64,000 nucleotides of DNA from Labrenzia sp. VG12 (GTDB taxonomy: Bacteria > Pseudomonadota > Alphaproteobacteria > Rhizobiales > Stappiaceae). Below the pieces are notes generated by a model, which saw only the letters and a list, made by a program, of their open reading frames with translations, was not told the origin of the DNA and ran no database searches. Where the stretch lies: NCBI RefSeq assembly GCF_002237595.1, contig NZ_CP022529.1, forward strand, positions 4,092,001 through 4,156,000, given 5' to 3'. This document shows, piece after piece, positions 35,732-44,465 of the stretch. Position numbers and translations under genes: made by a program. Every line of letters starts with the position of its first letter. The first letter of the stretch is position 1.

Positions 35732-36410
35732 GACCCTGCCGTTTCAGTATCCTGCCGGCGTGACTGTCCTTGGCCGCAATGAAGGCGGCATAAGCCGCAT
35801 CAAATTCCGCCGGAACGGCTTCCCTGACGGACCGGCGGTCCTTGACGCGATGCCACCAGCCTCTCTGCCTGTCAGAGAGGTTTGCCGTCAGCTTGACCTC
35901 GGACACCCGATCCAGAACCGGGAACGAGCGGAAAAGACTTGCCAGAACCGCGTCGAGCAAACCGAATCTGGAACCGGAAAAATAGGGTTTCGGCCACAGC
36001 CTGCGTTCCAGTTCGTACATATGCCGAACGAGAACCTGAACTGACTCGGCACAGGAACGGGCATCCGGGTCCAGATAGATCATCCTGGCGACGCGAGAAA
36101 GCATGTCATCTGCAAACCGCATCCAGGCATCCTGCTGCGCATAAGCCAGCGGGTCTTCCGGCATCAACCGGCCGCCGGACTGCCGGTCCACGAATGCGGC
36201 AATCGAACCGGATTCAAAAAGCCAGGTGTCTTCAGCAGCCTGAAGCACAGGAACCCGTCCCAGCGGTGAAACGTCTTCCAGCCAGCCTGGCTTGTCGTGC
36301 AACTCGATATCCACTCTGTCGAACGGAATGCCGCACTCCAGCATCGCGATAACGACGCGTTGAACATAGGGGCAAAGCCGATGGCCTATGATCTTGTATC
36401 TGGTGCACAT
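35727..36410 (-). CDS. Glutathione S-transferase family protein
   Basis: 227 residues. The N-terminal thioredoxin-like domain (about 1-80) has HRLCPYVQRVVIAML, with the active-site Cys of the omega/DHAR type, then PLGRVPVLQ with the cis-Pro and FESGSIAAFVD with the Glu-Ser pair that binds glutathione. The helical C-terminal domain follows. Likely a thiol transferase or dehydroascorbate-reductase-like enzyme. It is transcribed alone and ends in the shared terminator. Confidence 0.88.
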   Translation of the reverse strand: MCTRYKIIGHRLCPYVQRVVIAMLECGIPFDRVDIELHDKPGWLEDVSPLGRVPVLQAAEDTWLFESGSIAAFVDRQSGGRLMPEDPLAYAQQDAWMRFADDMLSRVARMIYLDPDARSCAESVQVLVRHMYELERRLWPKPYFSGSRFGLLDAVLASLFRSFPVLDRVSEVKLTANLSDRQRGWWHRVKDRRSVREAVPAEFDAAYAAFIAAKDSHAGRILKRQGH

Positions 36411-36545
36411 CTACCGTTACTTGCCTGACTTTCATAAGGAAAATCAGGCGTATCGGCTTTGGATGGCGTGATCGATAGACAGAGTTGCAGGCCGCGATTG
36501 CGATCCTGCAAACGGGCCTGCGAAGCACTGAGAATCTGGGCGCAC

Positions 36546-37430
36546 TCAGCCTTGGGTCGAAATGGCGTCAGCGATCGCAATCACCCGCTTGCCCATGTCC
36601 GCATGGAGCCGTTCCACCATCTTGCCATCCACCTGGATTGCACCCTTGGAAGCGTTTTCCGGTTTGTCGAACTCGGCGTTGATCAGCCTGGCCCAGGCGA
36701 CTTCCTCTTCGGATGGGCTGAAGGCCGCGTGACACGGACCGATCTGTTTCGGGTGGATCAGCGTCTTGCCGTCCATGCCCATGTCTGCGCCTTGAGCACA
36801 TTCGGCGGCAAAACCGTCTTCGTCCTGAAAGGCATTGTAAACGCCGTCCAGGATGTCGATGCCGCCAAGACGCGCGGCGGCAACGCAGGTCATCAGCCAG
36901 GGCATCATCGCCGCCCGCCCCGGTGTCAGCCGTGCACGGGTTTCCTTGGCAAGATCGTTGGTTCCCATGACAAAACAGGACAGGCGAACGGCGGGATCCC
37001 TGCCGCAGGCGCCGATTGCACCGGCATTGAGCATGGCCTCGGGCGTTTCCATCATCGCCCAGAGCCGCAGACTGTCCGAAGCACCCAGAACCGAAAGCTT
37101 GTGCGCGATCAATTGCAGGTCGGCAGGTGTATTCACCTTAGGCACCAGGATCGCATCGGGATCCGCCTTGACCGCTGCTTCCAGATCCGTTTCACCCCAC
37201 GGTGTTTCCAGTCCGTTGATCCGGATCACCACTTCGCGGTCGCCATATCCTCCTGCGGTCACCGCATCGACAATCTGGTTGCGCGCCAGTTCCTTGGCGT
37301 CCGGGGCAACGGCGTCTTCCAGGTCAAGCAGCAGGCAATCCACATCCAGCGTTTTCGCCTTTTCCAGCGCCCTTTGATTGGAACCGGGCATGTAAAGGGC
37401 GGAACGGCGGGGTCTGAGCAGCGACGACAT
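36546..37430 (-). CDS. CoA-ester lyase (HpcH/HpaI, citrate lyase beta-like)
   Basis: 294 residues in a TIM-barrel. RRSALYMPGSNQRALEKA is the opening, DCLLLDLEDAVAPDAK carries metal ligands, VVIRINGLETPWGETDLEA is the arginine-containing motif, and MMETPEAMLNAG and GMDGKTLIHPKQI are also conserved. The group cleaves malyl-, methylmalyl- or citramalyl-CoA. I cannot choose among them. The single gene is not next to a mcl or ccr operon. Confidence 0.86.
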   Translation of the reverse strand: MSSLLRPRRSALYMPGSNQRALEKAKTLDVDCLLLDLEDAVAPDAKELARNQIVDAVTAGGYGDREVVIRINGLETPWGETDLEAAVKADPDAILVPKVNTPADLQLIAHKLSVLGASDSLRLWAMMETPEAMLNAGAIGACGRDPAVRLSCFVMGTNDLAKETRARLTPGRAAMMPWLMTCVAAARLGGIDILDGVYNAFQDEDGFAAECAQGADMGMDGKTLIHPKQIGPCHAAFSPSEEEVAWARLINAEFDKPENASKGAIQVDGKMVERLHADMGKRVIAIADAISTQG

Positions 37431-37566
37431 GGCGGATCCTGAAGGCTTGAGAAAACGAAATTCCGGTTAACCTAGAGGATCACATGAGTGAGGGAAATTG
37501 CCCGAAAGGGGAACGCGTGAACAAAAGTTCGGCTGAAAATTCAGTCAGCAAGTCCTGCCAACAACA

Positions 37567-37782
37567 TCAGGCACTTTTGAAGAACCACCGGGCACTTGGC
37601 GCCGGCTTTGACCCCGCCTGAAGTCTTCGTGTTAAGAAATACAGGATATCGGAACGCGTTCTGTTTAATGAAGATCTATTTCTCAGGAAGCCTAAATACA
37701 TGCCGATCCCGGCAAGTACATAGCAGCAGGCAAATGTGATCATCACCACATCTTCTCCTGTTATCTGTACCCAATCCGGCAT
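37567..37782 (-). CDS. Small single-helix membrane protein
   Basis: 71 residues starting MPDWVQITGE, with one membrane helix (VVMITFACCYVLAGIGMYLGF) and an Arg-rich C-terminal tail. The start is chosen because GGAGCAACCG precedes this ATG; an ATG four codons earlier is possible. No family recognised. Isolated between two same-strand genes. Confidence 0.45.
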   Translation of the reverse strand: MPDWVQITGEDVVMITFACCYVLAGIGMYLGFLRNRSSLNRTRSDILYFLTRRLQAGSKPAPSARWFFKSA

Positions 37783-37852
37783 CGGTTGCTCCATTGCTTA
37801 ACCTGACACCTAAAATTTGGCACAAGATCAATGAAAACTGAGAGCGGTTACG

Positions 37853-38794
37853 TCACACTTTTTTCGTTTGGGGGGCTTCGGACGACTTTTGCCGGGACTT
37901 GAAGATCATGTCCTTCGCGGCAATCACCGCGCCAACCGTGATGGCGACGCAGGCAATGCCGACAGACCAGGTTAAGGCCCCGAAGCCGAAGGCGATCAGG
38001 AGCAGCGTGGACAGGAGCGGCGCGGAATACGCAGCAGCCCCGAGCACCTGGATATCACCGCGTTTGACACCGATGTCCCAGGTGAAAAAGGCAAGTCCGA
38101 CCGGAAAGGCCGCCAGGGCCAGGACCGAGGCCCATTCCAGCGGCGCGGCAGGCCAGACCGTTTCCTCCAGTGCCAGATGGCACAGGCCGGACAACAGCGC
38201 CGTCATCAGGCAGAAACCGGCCACCGCTTCGGTAGGCACCGCGCCGAGCCTGCGCGACAAAACGGAATAGCTGGACCAGAACAGGGAGGACGTGACCGCC
38301 GCGGCATAGCCGAGCATCGACTCGCCGGAAAACGCGATGCCTTCGCCGCCCGTGATCAATAGAACCGCCCCGGCAAGCCCCAGAACCGTACCGGCTATGT
38401 GGTGCAGCCTCAGGGTCTCGCCGGGCAGCAGGGCTGAAAACAGCACGATCAGCAGCGGCCAGGTGTAGTTGATCAGGTTCGCCTCGACCGGCGGCGCGTT
38501 GCGGATGGCCGTGAAATAGAAAAAGTGGAAGCCGAACAGGCCGATGGTCCCGAAGGCCCAGACCCCCAGGGGTTGACGCAGCAGCTTCGTTTTTCCGGAG
38601 GCAATCAGCCAGATCAGTGCGACCGTTCCGGAAAAGCCAAAACAGAGCGTGTTCAACTGAAACGGCGGAACATTGCCCGATCCGGCTCCGAACAGGCCGA
38701 GCGTTGCCCACATCAGAACCGCACTCAATCCGATTACCGTTGCCTTCAGTCTGCCCGTTTCCGCCATGTCACTGTTCCGATGTGAAGTCGTCAT
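37853..38794 (-). CDS. DMT superfamily transporter (EamA)
   Basis: 313 residues with ten predicted membrane helices in two five-helix EamA repeats (for example IGLSAVLMWATLGLFG, INYTWPLLIVLFSALLPGE, AAVTSSLFWSSYSVLSR and WASVLALAAFPVGLAFFTWD). INYTWPLL at the end of the fourth helix resembles YddG-like aromatic amino-acid exporters. The substrate is not certain. The N-terminus could instead begin at MAETGRLKA nine codons in; neither start has a strong ribosome-binding site. Confidence 0.86.
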   Translation of the reverse strand: MTTSHRNSDMAETGRLKATVIGLSAVLMWATLGLFGAGSGNVPPFQLNTLCFGFSGTVALIWLIASGKTKLLRQPLGVWAFGTIGLFGFHFFYFTAIRNAPPVEANLINYTWPLLIVLFSALLPGETLRLHHIAGTVLGLAGAVLLITGGEGIAFSGESMLGYAAAVTSSLFWSSYSVLSRRLGAVPTEAVAGFCLMTALLSGLCHLALEETVWPAAPLEWASVLALAAFPVGLAFFTWDIGVKRGDIQVLGAAAYSAPLLSTLLLIAFGFGALTWSVGIACVAITVGAVIAAKDMIFKSRQKSSEAPQTKKV

Positions 38795-38951
38795 CGCTCA
38801 TGACATGGAACGGCCGAAAGCGAAAGGGCGTGTCCGGACCCTTGCGACGGAAAAAGCGCCGCAGACGATAATTGATCGAGGTCCTTGAAACCGGGCACGG
38901 TTTCGGGACATTGTGTGGCTCGCTTTACTCGAGTTTTATTCCGGGGAATTC

Positions 38952-39413
38952 ATGACGACACCGCAAATCAGGGCTCTCGGGCTGGATGATGCCCATAAGC
39001 TTGCGCCGCTCATTGCCGAAAACGCCCAGGCCCTCAAGCGGGGCGCACCGCGCCGGCCGGACGACTTTTACGCCGAGCGCATCCTCGCAGACAAAACTGC
39101 CGAAGTCATCGGGGCGTTTGTCGGCGAAGAACTGATCGGATTTGCGGTCTATTTTGACCTGCCGGAACTGATCACCGGCCTTCGAATCGGCCAGCTGGAC
39201 GACATTTACGTGCACCCGGACCATCGCAACAAGGGCATTGGCCGCAAGATGATCGAAACTCTGGCAAGCGAAGGTCAGAGCCGAGGCTGGTTGCACCTGC
39301 GCTGGATCGTGCCGGGCAAGAACACGCCGGCAGTCGCGCTTTATGAAAAGATCGCCGAACCGGACCACCGCAAAAGCTACGTCATCCCCATCGACCGGAT
39401 TGCCGGCGATTGA
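38952..39413 (+). CDS. GNAT-family N-acetyltransferase
   Basis: 153 residues. Motif A, LDDIYVHPDHRNKGIGRKMIETL, contains the acetyl-CoA pyrophosphate loop (NKGIGR). ALYEKIAE near the C-terminus is motif B. GGGGAATTC precedes the ATG. Substrate unknown. It is convergent with the DUF2125 gene. Confidence 0.88.
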   Translation: MTTPQIRALGLDDAHKLAPLIAENAQALKRGAPRRPDDFYAERILADKTAEVIGAFVGEELIGFAVYFDLPELITGLRIGQLDDIYVHPDHRNKGIGRKMIETLASEGQSRGWLHLRWIVPGKNTPAVALYEKIAEPDHRKSYVIPIDRIAGD

Positions 39414-39435
39414 GACGGCACCACTGCGCCGCGTG

Positions 39436-40485
39436 TCAGGATCCCGCCTGAAACAGCGGCGGGATCCGGCCGACGGGCAGGAGCCCAACCTGCACCAGAC
39501 CCTGGTTGATTGTTACCGGGACCTTGATGGTCCGCACGCCATCCACTTCGGTGGCAGCCGTGTCCAGGCTCTTGACCACCCCTTCAAGCAGCGAAAAAGC
39601 CTGATCTTCCGGTGGAAACACGGGCTTCAGGCTTTGCAGCAGGTCAGCTGCATTGCCGATGGTAACCTCAAGCACGCCCGACAGGGTGCCGTCACCGGCA
39701 AGAACCAGATCGCCGCTGGCGGCGGCGCGGCTCGCTTCAAACCCCGCTTCGGCCAGCATCAGACGGATCGGCAGCTCGCCTCCCTTTGCCTGCACCAACG
39801 ACGCCAGATCGGCGCCTACCATCAGCGCCATGCCACCCTCTATCCGGGCGTGGCCGCGCAGCATCAGCGACTGCGGCAATGCGGGCAGGGATTTCAGCGC
39901 CAGCCGGTCCACCGTCACAAATCCCTCCAGCATGCCGGCGACATCCGGAACCTGCCGCAAATGGACTTCGGCCTTGTCGGCCGCAAACGCCCCTTCCGAG
40001 AGGGTCGAACCGAACACGGCCGCGGGCTGATCGACAACGGCGTCAAGCGCGCCGAGGGCGTCACCTGAAAACTTCATGCTGGCCCGTGCTGTCGTCCAGG
40101 TGACATCCCCGGACAGGCCGGCCACGGGCACCGACATCGCCGCCGGAGACGTGGCTTCGAAGATCACGTGGCGGGGATTGTAGATCAGGGCAACGGCGTT
40201 GAGCCCTCCCAGAGCCCCGGTGGCGCCAAACCTGTCCTCGGATTGCATGTCGCGGCAGGCGACCTCATAGCGAAACGGATAGCCGGCGATTTCGAGATTG
40301 CCGCATGAAAGATCCAGCCCCTGCGTTGCCATGCGCTGGAGCTGCTGGTCGATCTGGTCGCCCAGTATCGAACGGCCATAAGCCCAGGCAGCCGACCAGC
40401 CCGCAACGACCACCACGATCGCCGTGATCAGCAGGATATAGCCGCGGCGGGACGGTTTGGGCGGCTTGGTCTCGGTTTTGGACAC
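39436..40485 (-). CDS. DUF2125 domain protein, membrane-anchored
   Basis: 349 residues. A single N-terminal helix (GYILLITAIVVVVAGWSAAWAYG) anchors a periplasmic beta-rich domain. LSCGNLEIAGYPFRYEVACRDM with paired cysteines is the DUF2125 hallmark, followed by the repetitive VTWTTARASMKFSGD, LRGHARIEGGM and QGLVQVGLLPVGRIP. The fold is reminiscent of AsmA-like lipid-bridge proteins, but that is inference. The start is a GTG; no ATG is suitable. Confidence 0.84.
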   Translation of the reverse strand: MSKTETKPPKPSRRGYILLITAIVVVVAGWSAAWAYGRSILGDQIDQQLQRMATQGLDLSCGNLEIAGYPFRYEVACRDMQSEDRFGATGALGGLNAVALIYNPRHVIFEATSPAAMSVPVAGLSGDVTWTTARASMKFSGDALGALDAVVDQPAAVFGSTLSEGAFAADKAEVHLRQVPDVAGMLEGFVTVDRLALKSLPALPQSLMLRGHARIEGGMALMVGADLASLVQAKGGELPIRLMLAEAGFEASRAAASGDLVLAGDGTLSGVLEVTIGNAADLLQSLKPVFPPEDQAFSLLEGVVKSLDTAATEVDGVRTIKVPVTINQGLVQVGLLPVGRIPPLFQAGS

Positions 40486-40614
40486 GATACGGGCTCTCTC
40501 TTTGTTTCGCAGTGACGACGCCGCCTTCAAGCAAGGTTTTCGGATCCTGGCGGCATTGAATTGACCGATACGGCTTGGTATCTCCGCATCTGCACGAACG
40601 TTAGACAGGACGAT

Positions 40615-41145
40615 ATGAGCGATTTTTGGGTCTTTGGCTACGGCTCTTTGATGTGGAACCCCGGATTTGAATTTCGACGTGCGGAGCGGGCTCTGCTCAG
40701 AGGCGCCCACCGCTCGCTTTGTGTCTATTCCTGGGTCCATCGCGGCACGCAGGAACGACCCGGCCTTGTCTTCGGGCTCGACAATGGCGGCGCTTGCCGG
40801 GGCATGGCCTATCAGGTCGCGGAAAATATCTGGCCACAGACGCTGGACTATCTGCGTGCCCGGGAACAGACCACCATGGTCTACAAGGAACACCACCACA
40901 ACATCGAGCTCGACGATGGCAAGAAGGTCGAGGCGCTGGTCTACATGGTCGATCACGGCCATGCGCAATATGCAGGCGCTCTTCCTCTCGACCGTCAGCT
41001 GGAAATCGTGCGGGGCGCCGTCGGAAAGTCGGGCGAGAACCCGGAATATGTCATCAACACGGCTGCCCACCTTGAAGAGATGGGTATCCAGGACAACGGA
41101 CTGGCCTGGCTGTCGGCCCGGCTCAGGGGTATCCCCGAGAGCTGA
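40615..41145 (+). CDS. Gamma-glutamylcyclotransferase, ChaC-like
   Basis: 176 residues. FGYGSLMWNP at the N-terminus is the glutathione-binding loop of the ChaC family, followed by HRSLCVYSWVHRGTQERPG, YLRAREQTTMVYKEH and YVINTAAHLEEMG. ChaC enzymes cleave glutathione to 5-oxoproline and Cys-Gly. AGGA lies upstream of the chosen ATG. The gene ends before a bidirectional terminator. Confidence 0.88.
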   Translation: MSDFWVFGYGSLMWNPGFEFRRAERALLRGAHRSLCVYSWVHRGTQERPGLVFGLDNGGACRGMAYQVAENIWPQTLDYLRAREQTTMVYKEHHHNIELDDGKKVEALVYMVDHGHAQYAGALPLDRQLEIVRGAVGKSGENPEYVINTAAHLEEMGIQDNGLAWLSARLRGIPES

Positions 41146-41171
41146 GCAGCTTGCAGAAGAACCAACAAAAG

Positions 41172-41205
41172 AAGAAGAGCCGTGCAGGTCGCACGGCCCC
41201 TTCTT
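41172..41205. terminator. Bidirectional rho-independent terminator
   Basis: GCCGTGC / GCACGGC is a perfect 7-bp stem with a 5-base loop, flanked by AAGAAG on the left and TTCTT on the right. It gives U-rich tails in both directions and separates two convergent genes. Confidence 0.85.
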
Positions 41206-41229
41206 GTGCCATTGCTGGCGCGCAGGTTG

Positions 41230-41601
41230 TTACTGATGCGGGAAGCCGGCCTTGGCAGTACCGTTCCAGTCGCCGAGGAACGGCAGGATCAGAACATTGC
41301 TGCTGCTTTTGCTTTTGCTGATTTCGCGCACCGGAATGCGGTTGTTGCCATTCAGGTCGCCATAGGCCTGGCGCGGGAAATCTGCAGTGGCGGAGGCGTT
41401 GTTGACCCGGACAGAGGATCCACCGGCAGAATTGAGCGCTTTCTGGTTGGCAATCCGCATCTGTTCGATCGACACCGGCTCGTTGCCGCTCAGATCACCA
41501 TAAGACTGGCGCGGGAAATCAGCGAAAGCGGAACCGATAGCAGCGGTGGAAACGACGCCGGCGGCCAGCAAAGTGGTGATGATTTTCTTGGTAGTACGCA
41601 T
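41230..41601 (-). CDS. Small secreted protein with two DFPRQxYGDLxGN repeats
   Basis: 123 residues. The signal peptide runs to about SAFADFP. The mature protein opens with DFPRQSYGDLSGN and repeats DFPRQAYGDLNGN some 45 residues later, each followed by a V/IPV-like segment. It ends GWxG-like with AGFPHQ, itself similar to the repeat start. No known family was recognised. GGAGC precedes the ATG. It is separated from its neighbours by a terminator and by a 230-base promoter region, so it is probably strongly and independently transcribed. Confidence 0.72.
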   Translation of the reverse strand: MRTTKKIITTLLAAGVVSTAAIGSAFADFPRQSYGDLSGNEPVSIEQMRIANQKALNSAGGSSVRVNNASATADFPRQAYGDLNGNNRIPVREISKSKSSSNVLILPFLGDWNGTAKAGFPHQ

Positions 41602-41632
41602 GATTAAGCTCCGTGTGTTAGGTTATTCCAAA

Positions 41633-41644
41633 TAAAGCGCTTTA
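41633..41644. promoter_or_regulatory. 12-bp palindrome upstream of the secreted repeat protein
   Basis: TAAAGCGCTTTA is a perfect palindrome 32 bases before the start codon of the leftward gene. It could be an operator. Confidence 0.35.
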
Positions 41645-41833
41645 ATTCTGGTTAGCTTTATCGGGTCTCTTGCTGTGACACACCGGATATGGGAGCTGGA
41701 TTTCATGAAAAAAGAGACATAACTCGCCTGTGATCGTGAGTTTACTTAAAAATAATCCGATCACGGGCAGTTGTTATTTGCGTTACTTGTAGTTTACTTG
41801 GATTCTGAAGGTCAGATAGATTGCCGGTCCGGA

Positions 41834-42610
41834 TTATCCGGCCTTTGCCTGTTTCAATGCGTCGACCTGGGCGAGAACCGGAGAAGGCCGCTTTTCCTGG
41901 CGCGCTTCCTCGATCAACCGGTCGCTTGCCGTTTCAATGTCCGTCACCATTCGCTTGTAGAAAACATCAGAGGGCAGACCGGGCTCGATCGGCGGCAGAA
42001 TCTCGACAATGACCGTGCCGGGATAGACCTTCCAGGACGACCGCGGCCAGTAAAGCCCCGCATTATGCGCGATCGGCACGACCGGACATTTCAGGTCCCG
42101 GTAAAGATGCGCGATGCCGTACTTGTATTGCGGCTCCGCTCCGGCAGGGCGCCGGGTGCCTTCCGGAAAGATCAGGATCTGGCGTTTTTCAGCAATTGCC
42201 TGTTTGGCGGCCTGCATCATGGCAGCCAGCGCTTCGGACCGTTTGCCGCGGTTGATCGGGATCTGGCGGAACTTTGCGGTGTACCAGCCAAAGATCGGAA
42301 TCCAGCGCAATTCGCGTTTCAGGATGAAGGTCGGGCTGGAGAAGAGCGGGATCAGCGACACCGTTTCCCAGGCCGACTGGTGTTTCATCGCGGCGATGAA
42401 CCCGCCCTCCGGCAGGTTTTCCCGGCCCCGGACTTCCACCTTGATCCCGGCAAAGACCCGCATCAGCAGCTGCAGGATCCGTGACCAGGTCGGCACCACC
42501 CACCAGCCCCAGCGCCGTGGCAGGAGCATGACGGGCGAAAACAGGATCATCAGTATCAGGGTGACGAAATAGAACAGGACCTGAAACAGGGTAGAGCGCA
42601 GAAGAAGCAT
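41834..42610 (-). CDS. 1-acyl-sn-glycerol-3-phosphate acyltransferase (PlsC family)
   Basis: 258 residues. One N-terminal helix, then KHQSAWE (HX4E instead of the usual HX4D), INRGKR and LIFPEGTRRP, the acyltransferase motifs II and III, and VPIAHNAG. It acylates lysophosphatidic acid on the cytoplasmic face of the inner membrane or a related lysolipid. The glutamate variant is common in this alphaproteobacterial subgroup, so activity is still expected. ydcF follows on the same strand. Confidence 0.88.
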   Translation of the reverse strand: MLLLRSTLFQVLFYFVTLILMILFSPVMLLPRRWGWWVVPTWSRILQLLMRVFAGIKVEVRGRENLPEGGFIAAMKHQSAWETVSLIPLFSSPTFILKRELRWIPIFGWYTAKFRQIPINRGKRSEALAAMMQAAKQAIAEKRQILIFPEGTRRPAGAEPQYKYGIAHLYRDLKCPVVPIAHNAGLYWPRSSWKVYPGTVIVEILPPIEPGLPSDVFYKRMVTDIETASDRLIEEARQEKRPSPVLAQVDALKQAKAG

Positions 42611-42665
42611 GGCACCATGAAAACCGATGGGAACGTGTCACCGCATGGCCGCGGTCTGACGGGTG

Positions 42666-43355
42666 TCAGCCCACGCCCTGCACGGCGATGCGAAGTCGGG
42701 CGAGGATATACTTCACATATTCCCGCATGAGAAGCCGCATCGTGTCGGGTTCCTGATACCAGGTGCCCAGCTTGAGGTCTTTGGAAAAGACCGGATAGGC
42801 AATCAGGTTGACATTCGGCAGCGCCCCGGAGAGTTCCGCCTGGGCCCTGGGAAGATGATAGGCGCTGGTCACCACGAGCAGCGAACCAAAGCCGTTCTTG
42901 CGCACCCAGGCAGCCGTTTCGGTGGCGTTGCCAGCCGTGTTCAGCGCAACCCGGTCAAGATCGACGCTTGCCTTTTCAAGCGGCAGGTCTGACGCGGTTA
43001 CAGCCGCCAGCTGCTCACGCGTGGTGCCCGGATGAACGCCAGAGATCAACAGACGGCTTGCCCGGCCTTCTTCCAGAAGGCGCACCGCTTCGCTTACGCG
43101 GGCATGCCCGCCTGTCAGCACAACAATGGCGTCCGCATTCGCCGTAGTCGGGGCCTCGGCGTTGGCGACCTTGTGGGCAAACAGTGCAAACTGGCCAAGT
43201 CCGCCAGCAATCAGTGCCGTGACAACTGCCACCAACAGCATGCGCAGACCGAACCGCTTCTTGCGCACAGGTGCGCGCGGATGCCCGAGCCTGTCCGGAG
43301 AGGCCGGAACACCGTCCTCCAGAGCGGGATCTATGACTGTGTCAGCATGTGTCAT
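42666..43355 (-). CDS. YdcF family protein (DUF218)
   Basis: 229 residues. A basic, proline-rich N-terminus is followed by one membrane helix (LLVAVVTALIAGGLGQFALF). The DUF218 core has DAIVVLTGGHARVSEAVRLL, LLISGVHPGTTREQL, NTAGNATETAAWV and VVTSAYHLPRAQ. E. coli YdcF binds S-adenosylmethionine, and relatives such as SanA and ElyC affect the envelope. Function here unknown. It lies between the acyltransferase gene and ftsX. Confidence 0.86.
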   Translation of the reverse strand: MTHADTVIDPALEDGVPASPDRLGHPRAPVRKKRFGLRMLLVAVVTALIAGGLGQFALFAHKVANAEAPTTANADAIVVLTGGHARVSEAVRLLEEGRASRLLISGVHPGTTREQLAAVTASDLPLEKASVDLDRVALNTAGNATETAAWVRKNGFGSLLVVTSAYHLPRAQAELSGALPNVNLIAYPVFSKDLKLGTWYQEPDTMRLLMREYVKYILARLRIAVQGVG

Positions 43356-43407
43356 GGCGCGACTATGATAAGTGATTCGGCCAATTTCACGGCAATTGCC
43401 AAGAAAA

Positions 43408-44457
43408 TCAATCCACTTTCGCCAAATGCGCCTTCACTGCAAGACCTGATGTCAGCGCCGTCAGGATGGCAACAAGGAAGATGACGCCAAAAACACCCAG
43501 ATAGCCGGGCAAGCTTACCGAGATGCCGCCAAACAGCGCCGACAGCTGATCGGACCCGGCCTGGCCTGCACTTTGCCGTGTCAGCATGTCGAGGGTGACA
43601 AAGGTCAGGATCGCGGCAATCCCACCCGAAAATCCGCCTTTCAGCCCGAGCATCAGAAAGTGCCGCTGAAACTCCCGGGCAATGAACCCGTCTTCCGCCC
43701 CGACAAAATGCAGCACCGATACAACATCCTTGTTGCCCGCCATGGCGGACTGGGTCGCAAACACGACGCTGAGCACCATGGAGCCCATAACCAGGACCAT
43801 GATGGCAAAGCCGCCCGCCACCACGGCCCCGGCCATGGCGGACAGGCGCGAGGTCCAGACCGAATGATCGTCGACACTTGCACCGGTCACTGTTTGCGAG
43901 ACCTGGGACCGGAGTTGCTGGAGGTTCAGCAGTTCCGGGTCGCTGACCGTGATCTGGATGAGGCGCGGCACCGGCAAGCCGTCCAGTTGCAGGCCGTCTC
44001 CCAGCCAGGGCTCCAGCAGAGATTTGGTTTCGGCGTCCGACAGGGCCCTGACTGCGGAGATCCCTGGAAATTCCTGTGCCAGAGCGACAGCCTTGTCGAT
44101 CTCGCGCAACATGTCGACGCCTTCCGTCGGCCTGATCTGGATGGTGATCTCGCGCACCAGATCGTTTTGCCAGGCATCCGCGGCATCCCAGACAATGGAA
44201 ACGGCGCCGACCGTAAGACAGGCGAGAAAACTCATGATGGCGACCACAAGCGTCAGCGCACGTCCGGCAACAGATTGCGGTGGCACGATTGCCGCAGCCG
44301 GCCGCAGCTTCGCCTCGTCGCCCTGCGCGTCCGGCTTGGCTTTGGCAGCAGATTTGCGAGCAGGTCGTTTGGAACGTTTGGGACGCGCAGCCCGTCTCGG
44401 CGGTTTGACCTCGACAGAACCGCTGGTGTCTTTTTCGGTGTCGTCTGACTGGGACAT
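43408..44457 (-). CDS. ftsX: Cell division protein FtsX
   Basis: Permease-like partner of FtsE. At the septum the complex signals to periplasmic peptidoglycan hydrolases. 349 residues. The N-terminal cytoplasmic tail is long and very basic (about 70 residues rich in Arg, Lys and Ala), followed by TM1 (LTLVVAIMSFLACLTVGAV), a periplasmic ECD (about 105-235) and three further helices including MAGAVVAGGFAIMVLVMGSMV and SLPGYLGVFGVIFLVAILTAL. It begins 8 bases after ftsE. Confidence 0.92.
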   Translation of the reverse strand: MSQSDDTEKDTSGSVEVKPPRRAARPKRSKRPARKSAAKAKPDAQGDEAKLRPAAAIVPPQSVAGRALTLVVAIMSFLACLTVGAVSIVWDAADAWQNDLVREITIQIRPTEGVDMLREIDKAVALAQEFPGISAVRALSDAETKSLLEPWLGDGLQLDGLPVPRLIQITVSDPELLNLQQLRSQVSQTVTGASVDDHSVWTSRLSAMAGAVVAGGFAIMVLVMGSMVLSVVFATQSAMAGNKDVVSVLHFVGAEDGFIAREFQRHFLMLGLKGGFSGGIAAILTFVTLDMLTRQSAGQAGSDQLSALFGGISVSLPGYLGVFGVIFLVAILTALTSGLAVKAHLAKVD

Positions 44458-44465
44458 GCTGCCGC

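Noticed and set aside
41834..42610. HX4E instead of HX4D in the PlsC-like enzyme as a sign of inactivation
   Set aside because: Related alphaproteobacterial acyltransferases carry the same glutamate form, and motif FPEGTR is intact.
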